Positions 1-10,790 of a DNA stretch of 64,000 nt are shown one piece after another. This stretch comes from Nymphaea colorata (lineage: Eukaryota; Streptophyta; Magnoliopsida; Nymphaeales; Nymphaeaceae): positions 18,717,149-18,781,148 of the forward strand of contig NC_045146.1 of the NCBI RefSeq assembly GCF_008831285.2, written 5' to 3'. Each line of letters begins with the position of its first letter. Position 1 is the first letter of the stretch. The notes under the pieces are model-generated. The model had not been told where the DNA came from and made no database searches. It saw only the letters and a list, made by a program, of their open reading frames with translations. A program made the position numbers and the translations under genes.

Positions 1-9
1 GCGAGCGAA

Positions 10-567
10 ATGGCATCCGCTGCCTGTGCCAGGAGAGTGGTTCGTTCCTCGTTAGGAAGCAGCAGCTGCAGGGCATTCATCGGAGCGAGAAGCACCGGTG
101 TGACTGCCTCCTCCCCATCAGTCGCTCGCTTCCCTCTCCTGCGGCGGCAGTCCAATGTCTCATGGTCAGCCATCGATCTTCCTTTTTCTCTTTTTTTCCT
201 TATAACATGTTAGGATCCTTTCACCACTCTTGTTTCTCTGTTCTTTCCCGTACCACCAGATTCTCTTTAGCGCTCCACGAAAAGCCATTATTAGAAAATG
301 TGCTGTTTAATTCTTAACTGCTTCCCTGTTTGGGTTGGAAGAATAGTCGCTTCTGCTTTCGTTGGTATATGCCTCTCCAGTTTTTCCTGTTAGAGCTTGA
401 CTTTGAGTTGATTTTATTGAAATTCCCCTATTCCTTTCTTTGCTGTAGCCTTCCTAGAGTTTTGGGTCCTGTTTCTTCTTTGATGCCTCTGCACACCGCA
501 ACTGCAACGGCTTTGATGACTTCCATGCTTTCTGTGAAGTCTAGGAACTGGGGGTGGCTGTCAGAAG
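10..567 (+). CDS. NFD6-like small mitochondrial protein gene, exons 1 and 2
   Basis: Exon 1 is 10-164 and begins MASAACARRVVRSSL. Exon 2 is 449-567 and encodes SLMPLHTATATALMTSML followed by WGWLSEG. The donor at 165 (GTCAGC) and the acceptor at 448 (TTTGCTGTAG) keep the frame, giving a split Cys codon. The N-terminus is rich in Arg, Ser and Ala and lacks acidic residues, which fits a mitochondrial presequence. The motif MPLHTATATALMTSMLS resembles the plant NFD6 family (NUCLEAR FUSION DEFECTIVE 6), small mitochondrial proteins needed for polar nuclear fusion; this is recognition from memory. Exon 2 ends at a donor GAAG|GTACCA, so a short terminal exon is expected. Candidates start at 864, 1781 (immediate stop) and 3078 (adds FATPL then stop). 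The promoter lies left of the window. Family assignment is moderately sure, the 3' end is not. Confidence 0.62.
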
Positions 568-1170
568 GTACCATCCTTGCTTTCTTCTTCTTCCCTTGGG
601 TCTCCCTTTGCTGCCTTTCATGATTTTGTTTTTGGATTTATTCCTGATTGATGAAATGACTTAAATCCTGGTTGTTTCCTTCGCTTTCGCCATTCTGTTA
701 TGTGTATATTTTTCTTATGATCACCAGTTACTTGAATTTATTTTTATGTTCTAATAATTTGTTTTCTTTATGGATTTCATGGATAATGGTGCTAATTTAT
801 AACTATTTGAATTGTGTTACATATGCCTGTTACCTTCGAAGTTAAACTTTTTCTTTCTTTTAGCTCATCATGCTTTAATATGGGCTGGTTTTGGTAGGTG
901 CACTAAACAAACCAAGCTGATTCCCAGCATTTTAAGGTATGTTCATCATAGAGACCCTTAGCTGCTGGTAAAAAAGTTTGGAGTCTCAATTTTGCTTATC
1001 AATGATATATGTAGATATTCTGTCCAGGAGCAAGAATTGTAGTTTAAGCATACTACCTTATCCGAATGATACTTGTTGAAAGCATTGTGTGACATGTGGT
1101 TGCTAAATTTGATATGTTTTGGTTGCAAACTTTTGACAGCTTCTGGTTGGTGTTACTTTTGCTTTGCCTG

Positions 1171-1173
<3 letters not shown>

Positions 1174-1218
<45 letters not shown>

Positions 1219-1230
1219 TATATATAATAT
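1174..1230. repeat. (CA)n-(TA)n microsatellite
   Basis: A run of about 15 AC dinucleotides passes directly into imperfect TA dinucleotides. It lies in the presumed intron of the NFD6-like gene. The rest of 568-1780 shows no recognisable gene. Confidence 0.95.
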
Positions 1231-1800
1231 ACATACATATTTTGATGTATTCTCAAGCTCTGTGTTGAACAATGGTTCTGTACACAAAGGCTTTTCATGT
1301 AAAAGATATATCTTCGAATATGAGCAAGGCTTGGTGTTATGCTGACAGGTTGGACTATTACAAATTTATTCCAATTAGCAGCTGTGTCTATATGTCAATG
1401 TGTTCCTGTGTGTGTGTGTATGTGTGCACCCCAGTTCAGTAAAGAATCTGTAGTGAGTGTGGAGGGTGGGCATGGGGGGTGATACTGAATCAACAGATTT
1501 TCATCTGAATTGGTAAAGCTTGGGTTGGATTGGCATATTCAATCCAAATTGGACAATCCTCCCCAGGTCTATGTTTTCTTAAACTGCTTCTTCCACAACC
1601 AAATCCAAACTAACAAAATGTTGAATTGAGTCTTACCAGTCCCTACTGGGGTTATTACTCATTTTTGTACTCACTGTTTATGTTCCAATTATTTCTACAA
1701 TGAGAGAAAGAAAGGAAATTCTCTTTTCTTATTTGGAAGGATATCATACCATAGCTATCCATGACTATTTATGTCTATAGGATGACCACTTGATGAACAA

Positions 1801-1929
1801 ATGGCTGATTCTACTGGAAGGATTCCTCTTTGGCTGATACTGATAGGCACTCTAACTGGTATTCTTGTGATTGGTTTAATTGGTGTTTTCTTCGAGGGCG
1901 CATAGTTCGAATTGAGATCTGCCCTGTAG
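1801..1929 (+). pseudogene. psbJ: plastid psbJ inserted in the nucleus (NUPT), degenerate
   Basis: The translation starts [11 protein letters not shown] and continues [17 protein letters not shown], which matches the photosystem II subunit PsbJ, a one-helix thylakoid protein of 40 aa encoded in the plastid psbE-F-L-J operon. The stretch is 43 codons to a TAG at 1927-1929: the normal 41 codons plus two from a CTGATA duplication around 1831-1842. An in-frame TAG at 1903-1905 replaces the YGSYSG region, so it cannot make PsbJ. A stem-loop typical of a plastid transcript 3' end follows. The flanks 1781-1800 and up to about 2080 are probably plastid DNA too. Transfer through a mitochondrial copy cannot be excluded. 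Confidence 0.82.
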
Positions 1930-1962
1930 TAATCAGATGAATCATACTGTAGACATGAAAGA

Positions 1963-2024
1963 GTAAAAACTCAGCAGGACCTGACCTTTCCTTATATGTA
2001 TTTGAGGTCCCGTTGAGTTCTTAC
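1963..2024 (+). terminator. stem-loop behind psbJ, relic plastid RNA 3' end
   Basis: 1963-1982 and 2005-2024 form an inverted repeat with 17 of 20 bases paired and a 22-nt loop. Plastid operons often end in such 3' stabilising stem-loops. Its position 34 bp after the psbJ stop supports a plastid origin for the segment. It should have no function in the nucleus. Confidence 0.6.
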
Positions 2025-2513
2025 ACTTTGACCGAGACCTTGATCCATTCCATAAGAGGGGAGAGGCATTGGGCACTTCCTATTAACCTGCTCTAACACA
2101 CATGCCAAACCGTAAGGGTGAAAGAGTCCACCCTTCTATCGCTGCCTTGCTGGATTTATTTGCCAAAACTATAGTTTGCCAGAGATTTTCCTGTTGACTG
2201 TTGTGTCTACTGCCTCCTTTTAATTATTCTTCTTCCCTGTATCTTTTTGTGCTCCCCCTTCTCCTGAGTAAAAAGAGTACCAATGTGCCATGAATAAACA
2301 GTATGGTTCTTTTTTCTTATAATATGATTCAAGCTCATTTCCAAATCCTTTTGTAAACCAATTTGATGCAATGAAAAGAAGGTTTTACAACATTGACTCA
2401 GAATCTTTAGTTACTAGATAACTAATGTGTGCATGCCTATTCATTGTCAGTTAATGTTCTTTGTCCTTTTTTTTTTGACCTTTTTTTCGGAATCTGTCTT
2501 TTTGGATAAATAT

Positions 2514-2815
2514 GTTAGGCCGTACTAGGCGACAGATTCCAGAAAAAGCTCTAGCCCAGAAAAAGCTCTACTCAGGGCCTAGTGGGTTCTAATTGGCAGA
2601 TTATATGAGGAAGAGAAAAGAAGAGGGAAGAAAGTAAATGGTGGGGTTTTTGAAGTTCCTCTACCTCAAACAATATACTAGAAGATTGAACTAGCAGAAT
2701 AAAAAAAATTTGTAGCGTTAAAATTTTTTAAAAGATCTTGAGGCACCTAGGTACCTTGGCCTAGGCAAGCTATCGCCCAGCACCTAGGTGGGCGCCTGAC
2801 GACACTTTTGACCAC
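2514..2815. repeat. CCTAGG/GGCGCC-rich repeat, possible MITE
   Basis: The stretch opens with GGCCGTACTAGGCGACAGA, has AGAAAAAGCTCTA twice in tandem near 2540-2571, and closes with several CCTAGG and GGGCGCC words. Such islands in AT-rich plant DNA are usually short non-autonomous DNA transposons, but I see no convincing terminal repeats or target duplication. The neighbouring 2030-2510 and 2820-3070 hold nothing I recognise. Confidence 0.3.
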
Positions 2816-3077
2816 ACTGTAATCTACTCTCTGCACAGCAACTTTAGTTTGTCATATGTGCTAGATAATCAATAGTAGATTTTCAGAGAACAGTCTTTGT
2901 TACGTATTAAAAATGTTATATGCTATATTGCATTCTTGGATTCTTACCTGTCCGGTTTTGACAGTTCATATGATTCCAGAAGATGGTCTACAATTGGATG
3001 ATTTTCCATGCATTATAATTTGATTGGCCTTTACTTTAATCTCAGCTGGATGAATCACCTCTTTTATTTCATTACAG

Positions 3078-3510
3078 GTTTTGCTACACCACTGTAACAT
3101 GGCCGGACTAGTGATACTGTGATGGGATCTGTGGGATTAGTGAACTCAGTTTTGTAATCAGTGGTATTTGCCCATTGAAGAATATGTTTCTAGCTTCAGA
3201 AGCAATGTTGCTTGTCTGAGTACTTAAATCCAGAAAAAACGTTTGGAGGATGCTGATGGTTGCTAGCTTTTCTAGCCAAAATTGTCAGCTGCTATACTCA
3301 TCCAAGAATAAAATTCATGTCCACTTTGTTTCTTTGTTTGTTTTTTTTTTGGATGCACATGGAGAAAGGACAACGGTTAAATTTACTGAGGAATGGAATT
3401 TGATCTGCAAACTTTCTACTACCTATTTTAGTATGAAAGAGGTGCAAATTTCAGAACATAATGTCAGATGCAATTCTTTGAACCTCTGCCGTTAACATTT
3501 TCTTTGGCAG
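3078..3510 (+). other. candidate terminal exon and 3' UTR of the NFD6-like gene
   Basis: A good acceptor (TTATTTCATTACAG, ending at 3077) precedes sequence that would add Gly-Phe-Ala-Thr-Pro-Leu and a TAA at 3095-3097 to the exon 2 reading frame. An AATAAA is present near 3307. If correct, the last intron is 2.5 kb and contains the psbJ insertion. Without transcript data this is only a proposal. Confidence 0.3.
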
Positions 3511-3944
3511 AAAGCTCAACGGGTGTGGCTATTGTGGTTGGAATTGGTCTTTCCTGATTCAAACAATTTTAGGTAAAACTATCAGACACGAACTTTAAAT
3601 TGAATACCGTCCTCCCATCAAGCTTTTTATCATTACCTATATCATCCTTTTAAGTTTAAAAGCGTTCGTTATTCTTGTTAAAAGATTTAGAAGATTAATG
3701 TAACTTTCACAGCCTGATTTAGTTGAAGTGGTATTAGGAGACAATGATAGAGGTAGCAGGCCTCCAGTGAGCCGCTCTAAGCAAATGCTGGGCCAGCATT
3801 GTACAACTTGGAATTGGATAAGAAGGTGAATGCCCAAATGATAGTTTATATTAAGTTTGTTGCAGTTGACAGCCTTCCACCTAAGTCACATGGGTATATT
3901 TGATCACTTTGGTCTAACACGCAAGATCAAATGCACCTTTCCAA

Positions 3945-4060
3945 GAACAGAAATTTGCCGATGGGAACTTTAAAGCCGTCGGTAATTCAATTCTCGATGG
4001 CTTTCCGGGTTCTTTTCCGACGGCCCTGGCCGTCTTCAAAAAGCAATATTCTTATATAGT
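3945..4060. mobile_element. remnant with CACTA-like right end
   Basis: Repeated GCCGTCGG / CCGACGGCC words at 3957-4033 resemble the subterminal repeats of CACTA (En/Spm) elements. The segment ends ATTCTTATATAGTG, the reverse complement of a CACTA-type terminus. No matching left end was found, so only one side survives or the match is fortuitous. Confidence 0.35.
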
Positions 4061-5325
4061 GATTAAAGATGTTGCGACTGATCTCCCCATGCTCTGAGAT
4101 GTTGCGACTTGAGATGAGATGAAATTGTCATGACTCATGAGGTGTGTGAAGAATAGCAGCAGAATGCAATAGCCGATCTATCACCACCCACAGACGAGGC
4201 ACTAATCTGATATGTTGTATGAATGGATCATCCCATTCATGAGAAAGTGTCACCAATGACATTATGACAAATCTACGTTCCCCAGAGGCGAAACTCTTAG
4301 CAGAAATGACAGCAAACGATACATATAGTAAGAAAACTCCCCGTATCCCAGTGCTGATCAGCTTGGATATTTGACCTCCATATTACTAAACAATTCATTA
4401 GAGAAGGAGCATTGGTCTTCACTCGGGCAATGAAATTTCCTCCTGCGCACCGGATACCTCGCGGTTGGCTTATAAAAATTCATTCCACAAAGGCAAAATA
4501 ATGTTTGCCGAATGAACCCATTTCGTATTGGTTTCGCAAATAGTTCAACCACAAGTTTACATATTTTCGTATTAGTGCTATCTTTTAACTATGAACTTAC
4601 ATATTTATAACCCATCACCATAATTTTTGATTCCCAACGACTGCCAACTATTCTTCTTATCGTAGTAACGAAAAGGCAAAAAAACAAACGGAAATCTGCA
4701 ACAAGGTAGTGTGAAAGTGTATGTTTCGATACAGAATATTGCCAAAAGTCCGGTGGACGCCATTTTCTCCGTCGACAGAGCTTAGTCGAAAGTAAGCATC
4801 CGAACAAGATTGACTTGGAAAAGACTTCAAAAACATGTCTCCGAGTGAAGATGGCGGCGCAGCACACGCCCATTTTTATTTGTTTAAATGTTTTACCCGT
4901 ATCATATTTGGCGGCCATTTCTCATAGTAACTTGTTAATTAGTTCAATTATTAATTAAACATTTACGATTGAATAAAAAGTTTCCATTGGAATTACGATT
5001 TCATGGTTGCCCCCCTGCTTCAGCTTGTTGTGTTGCCCAATTATGTTGTCTGTTCAAACGAGTGCCGTGTGTGATCCGGTCAGTTGCCGGATGACATACT
5101 GATTTCAGTTTATTTCCGGACGAAGTTGTGAGGTCTTGTTGTGAATTAGAGGCCCTATACGGGCTAGTGTATTCATTGGTAGGATAGCGCCAAATGAAAT
5201 TCTGTAAGGGCAACTTCACTGGCAGAGCCATAAATTTTTAGCTGAAGAATTAATGTAGGAATAAACAAAATTTTGTGGGTCTGTGTAGGCTACTATGTAT
5301 AGACTAGAGCTCGTCAAAATGATGG

Positions 5326-5360
<35 letters not shown>

Positions 5361-5538
5361 AAACTAGACTGTTTGAAACATAAAATGAAAGCATCTTTGC
5401 TGGAATCAAACTTTAAAGAATAAAATTTTTGAATAATTTATATCAAACATATATTAAGTGATCAATGACCATTTTTATAATATTTAAATGTACTTTATTT
5501 ATTAAAAAACTAATGGATCTTATAGCATTAAAGCTTTG

Positions 5539-5613
<75 letters not shown>

Positions 5614-6290
5614 CGGCAAACTACTAACAAAGATATAGAATATGGAAACTTTTGTCTATATATATATATATATATATACACGCACAGGCACACACATTAT
5701 ATTAATGGGCTGAAAACTACGGGCAAAGATTTAAAATATAGGAACTTCGAAGTCTTAATTAGTCGAAGCAGTTCGTGTGGCTTTTGTGCCTTTGACCATT
5801 CCAGGGATGCATGAACATAATGTTAAAAATGGATAATTATTGGGTCCAGATGGACGATAGTTATCGCTTGCCATGCATCCTTTAAAGGCAGGTGGGCCTT
5901 AGCTTTGAATTTTCTGCCATGTTCGAGGCTTGCCCGTCTGTTGTTTGGACCATTGAAGCCTCGGAGAATGTATATGTTCTAATTCAAGGCGAATAAAAGA
6001 TGTTCTACAAATCTGTTCTAATTATTAAGCACTAACATACTGTTACTGTTGTAAATGCCCTCCAAAGTACACACTGTAAGAAATTCGGCTCTTTCTGACA
6101 GAAAGAGAACATTATGTTCCAAGAATTCAGTGTTCCTGCAAACAAACGTTGCCTCCAGTTTCTTGCTCCCATTCAGCTCCTTATATTTTGTCCCGTGCAG
6201 CACCCAAGATTGAACACTTCGATTGAGGTTGAGACCTGAAACCGGTGGAAATTGCGAGCAGAGCGACGACCCAATGAATGTCGATAGCAA
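4061..6290. other. intergenic stretch without recognisable gene
   Basis: A short direct repeat of GATGTTGCGACT occurs at 4069 and 4099. Open frames here (for example 4589-4918 and 6018-6290 on the minus strand) are short, have no recognisable motif and look like chance. The stretch also contains pure (AT)n tracts at 5329-5357 and 5657-5677. Confidence 0.6.
5541..5612. repeat. (AT)n microsatellite
   Basis: About 36 uninterrupted AT dinucleotides, the longest simple repeat in the window. The apparent Tyr-Ile open frame across it is an artefact of the repeat. Confidence 0.97.
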
Positions 6291-6299
6291 AATAGAGCT

Positions 6300-7190
6300 A
6301 CCAATTAGTTAGTTGGTGCCCGTTTCCAAGCTAAGTTGCTTAGTAAGAAAACTAAAATCAAATAAAGACTTCTCAAACTGATGCAGGCATGCTTCTATGA
6401 TTATTTTTTTTTTCAACTTTTTCCTTTTATTGATGTCTAATTTGTACATAAAAGAAGGTTTGAACTGGATTCAGCAATTTTTCCCTTGTTCTAACTCTAA
6501 TATCAATATAAATGGTTTGATTTAGACAAAGGCAAATAGAGAGGATAGGGGTCTAAATCAAATCATGCACTTTCATATTTTTTTCAATAGAAAATCTCTG
6601 TCTTAAAGAGTAGATGTCATTTATGTCTGCATTTATAAGGAGTCGTGCTTATAGATTGAATTTTAATAATGTGACTGGTAGTCTTATCTAAATGGGACGT
6701 TATGATCATGAATCCAGTACCTATATATGGGCTCATTTGATTGAAACGCGCGTCACAACATGATGTGTTCTGGGATTGCAAAACTGAGAAAATCAAACAA
6801 AAATTAAGTTACTGATGTGCTGCAGAACGTCAGTAAATGTTTCATCAAGGACTTGTCACTAACGCCTGCCTTCGAGTCAGGCATTTCGTCAGCAAAACTT
6901 TTACCTTTGATTATTGGGGTTTACAACTCGCGTTATGTTTAAGTCAATAAAAACCTGTTTTTTTTTTTAATTTTTTAGTGAGGATTCTTCCAAAGGTCTT
7001 CAATTCTACAATTCTATTGGCCAATGAGTCTGATTTTGAAACAATCACCACTCACCAACTTAATGCCTAATGGTACATGACTTAGGAGATCCGGGAAAAA
7101 TCAAGACCATCTCCGTTCAAGTTTCCTACCATCTTCTAATTTGTTTCTTGAGCTTGAGTTTTAGAATTTGTGCAAACTCAAATTTACGGA
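6300..7190 (+). repeat. old degenerate direct duplicate of 8560-9830
   Basis: Blocks match in the same order and orientation. CAAGCTAAGTTGCTTAGTAAG matches CAAGCTATGTTGCTAATATC. The TTTTTCAACTTTTTCCTTTT run matches that at 8720. TAATGTGACTGGTAGTCTTA matches the same phrase at 9560. GAGTCTGATTTTGAAACAAT matches 9728. Divergence is much higher than between the tandem units, so this is an older duplication, predating or accompanying the sHSP block duplications. No coding capacity is seen. Confidence 0.65.
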
Positions 7191-7754
7191 GGAATTGGAG
7201 TTTCACTTTCATTACCTTCTTATCACCATGATATTCTTGCTTGAGAATAGTCTAAGCTTCATTTAAACGCACCAGCAATTCGAGGAAAGATAGTCTCACT
7301 TACAGCTTGTTGAAGAACAAGCAAGACTTTTGAATCATTCTTCCGTTGCTTTCTTGATTCAACTGTCTTTTCTCATTGTTTTGAGTTTTTTGCACTTTCT
7401 ATATAGCCATTCTCAACTAAATCACAAAGATCTTGTGACAAAAAGAAAGTCTTCATTTTTATGCTCCAAAAACCATAATTATCACCACTAAATACAGGTA
7501 TGAACGATTAAAAAATATTCGAAGTGGACACGCCATTAGCCATAATGAACAAAAATTTCCCACAGAAATTTTGTCGAACAAGTTATGTGCAGACTTTACC
7601 TTGCAGGATTCTCTTTTGCACTTTTACCAGCAATCACGACAACACAATCGACCTGGCTTTGATACCACTGTTAGCAAAAGGAATGACCTGCCTGCATAAC
7701 TTCTTCTTGTGCTCCTGTGAATGACACAACAAAAGAACACAACACAAGCACCCC
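7191..7754 (-). other. probable Ty1/copia remnant with tRNA-primer site
   Basis: At 7656-7668 the minus strand reads TGGTATCAAAGCC, close to the initiator-Met-tRNA primer-binding site TGGTATCAGAGC. It directly follows a CTAACA end, as at an LTR/PBS junction. This would put an LTR of a minus-strand element to the right of 7671, cut off by the peroxidase fragment. No gag or pol frames are visible to the left, so the element is a stub or the match is chance. Confidence 0.35.
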
Positions 7755-7985
7755 AACACCTTCGACAATAACTACTTCTAGGGGCTCATCAACAGAAGGG
7801 GGCTCCTCCACTCCGACCAGGTCCTCTTCAACGGCGGCGCCACAGACTCCATCGTCACCACCTACAGCAACGATGCCAACACCTTCAGCAATGACCTCGC
7901 CAACGCCATGATCAAGATGGGAAATCTCAACCCGCTCACCGGAACCCAAGGTGAAGTGAGGCTCAATTGCAGGAGAGTCAACTAA
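7755..7985 (+). pseudogene. class III peroxidase, last-exon fragment
   Basis: Translation gives TFDNNYF, a stop, [44 protein letters not shown] and LNCRRVN then TAA. This is the C-terminal third of a secreted plant class III peroxidase (heme peroxidase of the cell wall or vacuole): the DNxYFxxL region, the GxLxSDQxL region, and the MGNxxPLTGxxGEIRxNCRxxN end with its disulfide Cys. A TAG at 7779-7781 replaces the codon usually encoding Lys. The heme-pocket exons with the catalytic Arg and His are absent upstream. GC content is far above its surroundings. It looks like a captured or truncated exon. The peroxidase-like 3' UTR continues to about 8200. Confidence 0.85.
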
Positions 7986-9421
7986 AACCAACATAATGGG
8001 ATGTATGGAACTCTTTAGTCACCCTACCCATAGCAGTTAAGTTATGTTCCTGGAAAAGAATTCTCCGGCAGGCTGAAGTTGTGCTTTGTGCTGCCATTTT
8101 CTTCGTTCTATCTCTTGGTGGAGCTTGACATGGTGTTTCAATTGCACCATTGTACTGTTATGCATTTTGTGCGGTTTCGTGTTCTTGATTCTCTGATTTG
8201 AGGAGTTTTCCTTGCCATCAACAGATCTTCTACAAAATACAACCACTGAAAATTGTGTTAGCACATCAATTTTACTTTTGGTTTCAGTAAAATTAAAATT
8301 GTAATGCTATAAAATTTGAATCATGCCGCTGCCTATTCAATCGACACTTTGTCATGGTTTCCATTGTGGACGTTTAATTTTCGTCTATCCTTGTCAAATT
8401 TTTTGAATCTTATATCGAACCAATAGTTCGGTTGACCAGCACAAATTCGTCCCCCAGGATAAGGACCGATTGAATTAAAAGAAACTGAGTGCCAAAATTT
8501 ACAGAAAAAGAAGTTTTATGACTTATCTTTGGTTTAAGATCACAATTCATTTACAGTCAGGAATTAAGTTGGGGACCCAGTTCCAAGCTATGTTGCTAAT
8601 ATCATGAGTTACCGAACTCTGCCGACAATCAACGCTTAGTGAGAAACTAAAATCAGAAGAGACTCTCCTAGAATTGATGCAAGGTCTGATTCAATTGACT
8701 TAACGTCGCAACTTTCCATGCTTTTTTTTTCCAACTTTTTTCTTTTGTTGCTACCTATTTTTCTAAATAAAATATTATTTTTTAATTCTGAATTGGAATA
8801 GACCAGTTTTGGTACTCAATTTGACTAGTGGCAGAAGCACATGTGGACTTGTGGGTGCAGTTGCCCACACATTTTCACGAAAACTATTTATTTGCATAAA
8901 TTGGTTGTTTGCAAACATGTGCTTGTTCTTGGCAGGTTAAGTGTTTCTTGAATTAGTGTCCCTCAACCAAAAATTTTTGGGTTTCTGCCGCCAGTTTTGA
9001 CAAACAATAATAGAAGGAGACCTATTGATAATGAACCTTATAGGAAGTGGGATTTGGGGTCCATACAAGTTCTCCATAACATTACTGCTTTTACTTTGGA
9101 CGCTCAGCCATTCTTAGTTCAGCAGCCTTCTAAATAATGCAAAAATGGTCATATATGCTGTACTGGCGCATGAAAATTTCATGCGCAAGTACGATTAATG
9201 ACAAAAATGCTTTTGTTTGAATAGAAAAAAAAATTCTTTTGTACAGGCAAGAAAAGAAATCGGAAAAAGTGAAAAGACTCAAGAGAACATTTATTTTCCT
9301 AGAATTTCAGAAATATCTCTTTTTTCCTTTTGGTGTATGTATGTTGCGTGCACCGACCACACAACTCAAACTCTAAATAATAATCATATGTTCTAAATTA
9401 AAACATGTTCAAATATTTCAT

Positions 9422-9469
<48 letters not shown>

Positions 9470-10386
9470 TAAAACAAAAGTTCTTGCATGTCTTGAGAGA
9501 GTTTATTGTCATTTATGTTTACATGAATAAGGACTCATGGTTATTGGTTAGATCTTAATAATGTGAATGGCAGTCTTATCTAAAGGGGCTATGAACGTGA
9601 ATATATCCAAGGATGTATGATTCGATTTGATTGAAACAACACAACATTATTATGCGATATAGGATTGCTACGAACTTAAAGATAAAGGGGATCCTTCCCA
9701 AAAAATTTTCTGTGTTTTAGTAGCCGAAGAGTCCGATTTTGAAAGAATCACCAACTTAGTGGTAAATCAAGACTATCTTACCATCATTTTTCATTAGTTT
9801 TTTGGGTTTGAGTTCCAGAACTCATGCAAACTGAATCACTTAAATGATGGCCCTTAAAAGCTTATCTCATAGGGGATGGCACAACGGTTGGATTGGAGAC
9901 TATAGGCAGCCAGTTCCTGCTTCTAACTTATGCTTCAAACTTCCCTGGTGTCATCTTTCTCTACTGCAAAACCGATATGTAAAGTAACACATACCGGAGC
10001 TTCGGCATTCCCTTGAACATTGGGATTTCCTCTGGTGCAGCCGATAGTCCTCAAAACTTTTCTAAATTACCTTTTCTGCTGTATCTATCAATCTACATCT
10101 AGATATCAATGTCCACTTGTTGTCTGTTCATAGTACTGAACAAGTATTCAGTCAGAGCCAGCCATGAGGAACAGACAAAGTGATAAGAAATTAATGATAT
10201 ATATGGACAAAGGCCTAAAGTTCACACCACTAATTATGAGCCCAGACGCAGCAATTAAGCCTGGGAAATGAGCCATCCAGTTCATCGACTTTTCTTTGAG
10301 TAGTCTGAACTTGGCTTGTGCCCGTCACAAGCCGATCAAGACAACGCCATTTACCGGCGAATTTGGCTGTCTCCCTTGTCTACTAC

Positions 10387-10782
10387 TAGGGATGTCAATA
10401 TATCCGATTTGAATCGGATATCTGACCGATCCGATCCGAAAAAACGGATATGGATAAAAATTTAATATCCGATTAAGAAATCGGATCGGATTCGGATTTA
10501 ATAAATGACATCCTATCGGATTCGGATTCGGATTCGGATATACATGAATATCGGATCGGATTCAGTTTTAGACAAATATCCTCTATCTAATACTTGAAAA
10601 ATGACAAAATTCGGTTCAAAATTCAGATTCGGATTGTAAAATCGGATTTCGGATTCGGATTCGGATATGACTTTGCTTTATCCGAATTTGAATCCAAATC
10701 CGAATCCGAATATATGAATATCAGAAAAAACGGATATGATTGAAGATGTATCCGATCCGAATCCGATCCATTGACATTCTTA
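10387..10782. mobile_element. hAT-type MITE with 8-bp target duplication
   Basis: The 396-bp element begins TAGGGATGTCAATATATCCG and ends in the imperfect inverse (CCATTGACATTCTTA). It is flanked by TCTACTAC at 10379-10386 and 10783-10790. An 8-bp duplication and TAGGGATG-type termini are diagnostic of hAT elements. The interior is built from CGGATTCGGAT words on both strands, the typical subterminal repeat pattern, and has no coding capacity. The corresponding place in the inverted duplicate (about 40785) lacks it. Confidence 0.88.
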
Positions 10783-10790
10783 TCTACTAC

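Noticed and set aside
5536-5814. Open frame starting with a long Tyr-Ile repeat.
   Set aside because: It is the translation of the (AT)n microsatellite.
7671-7994. 107-codon minus-strand frame (Val/Gly-rich).
   Set aside because: It is the antisense shadow of the GC-rich peroxidase exon on the plus strand.
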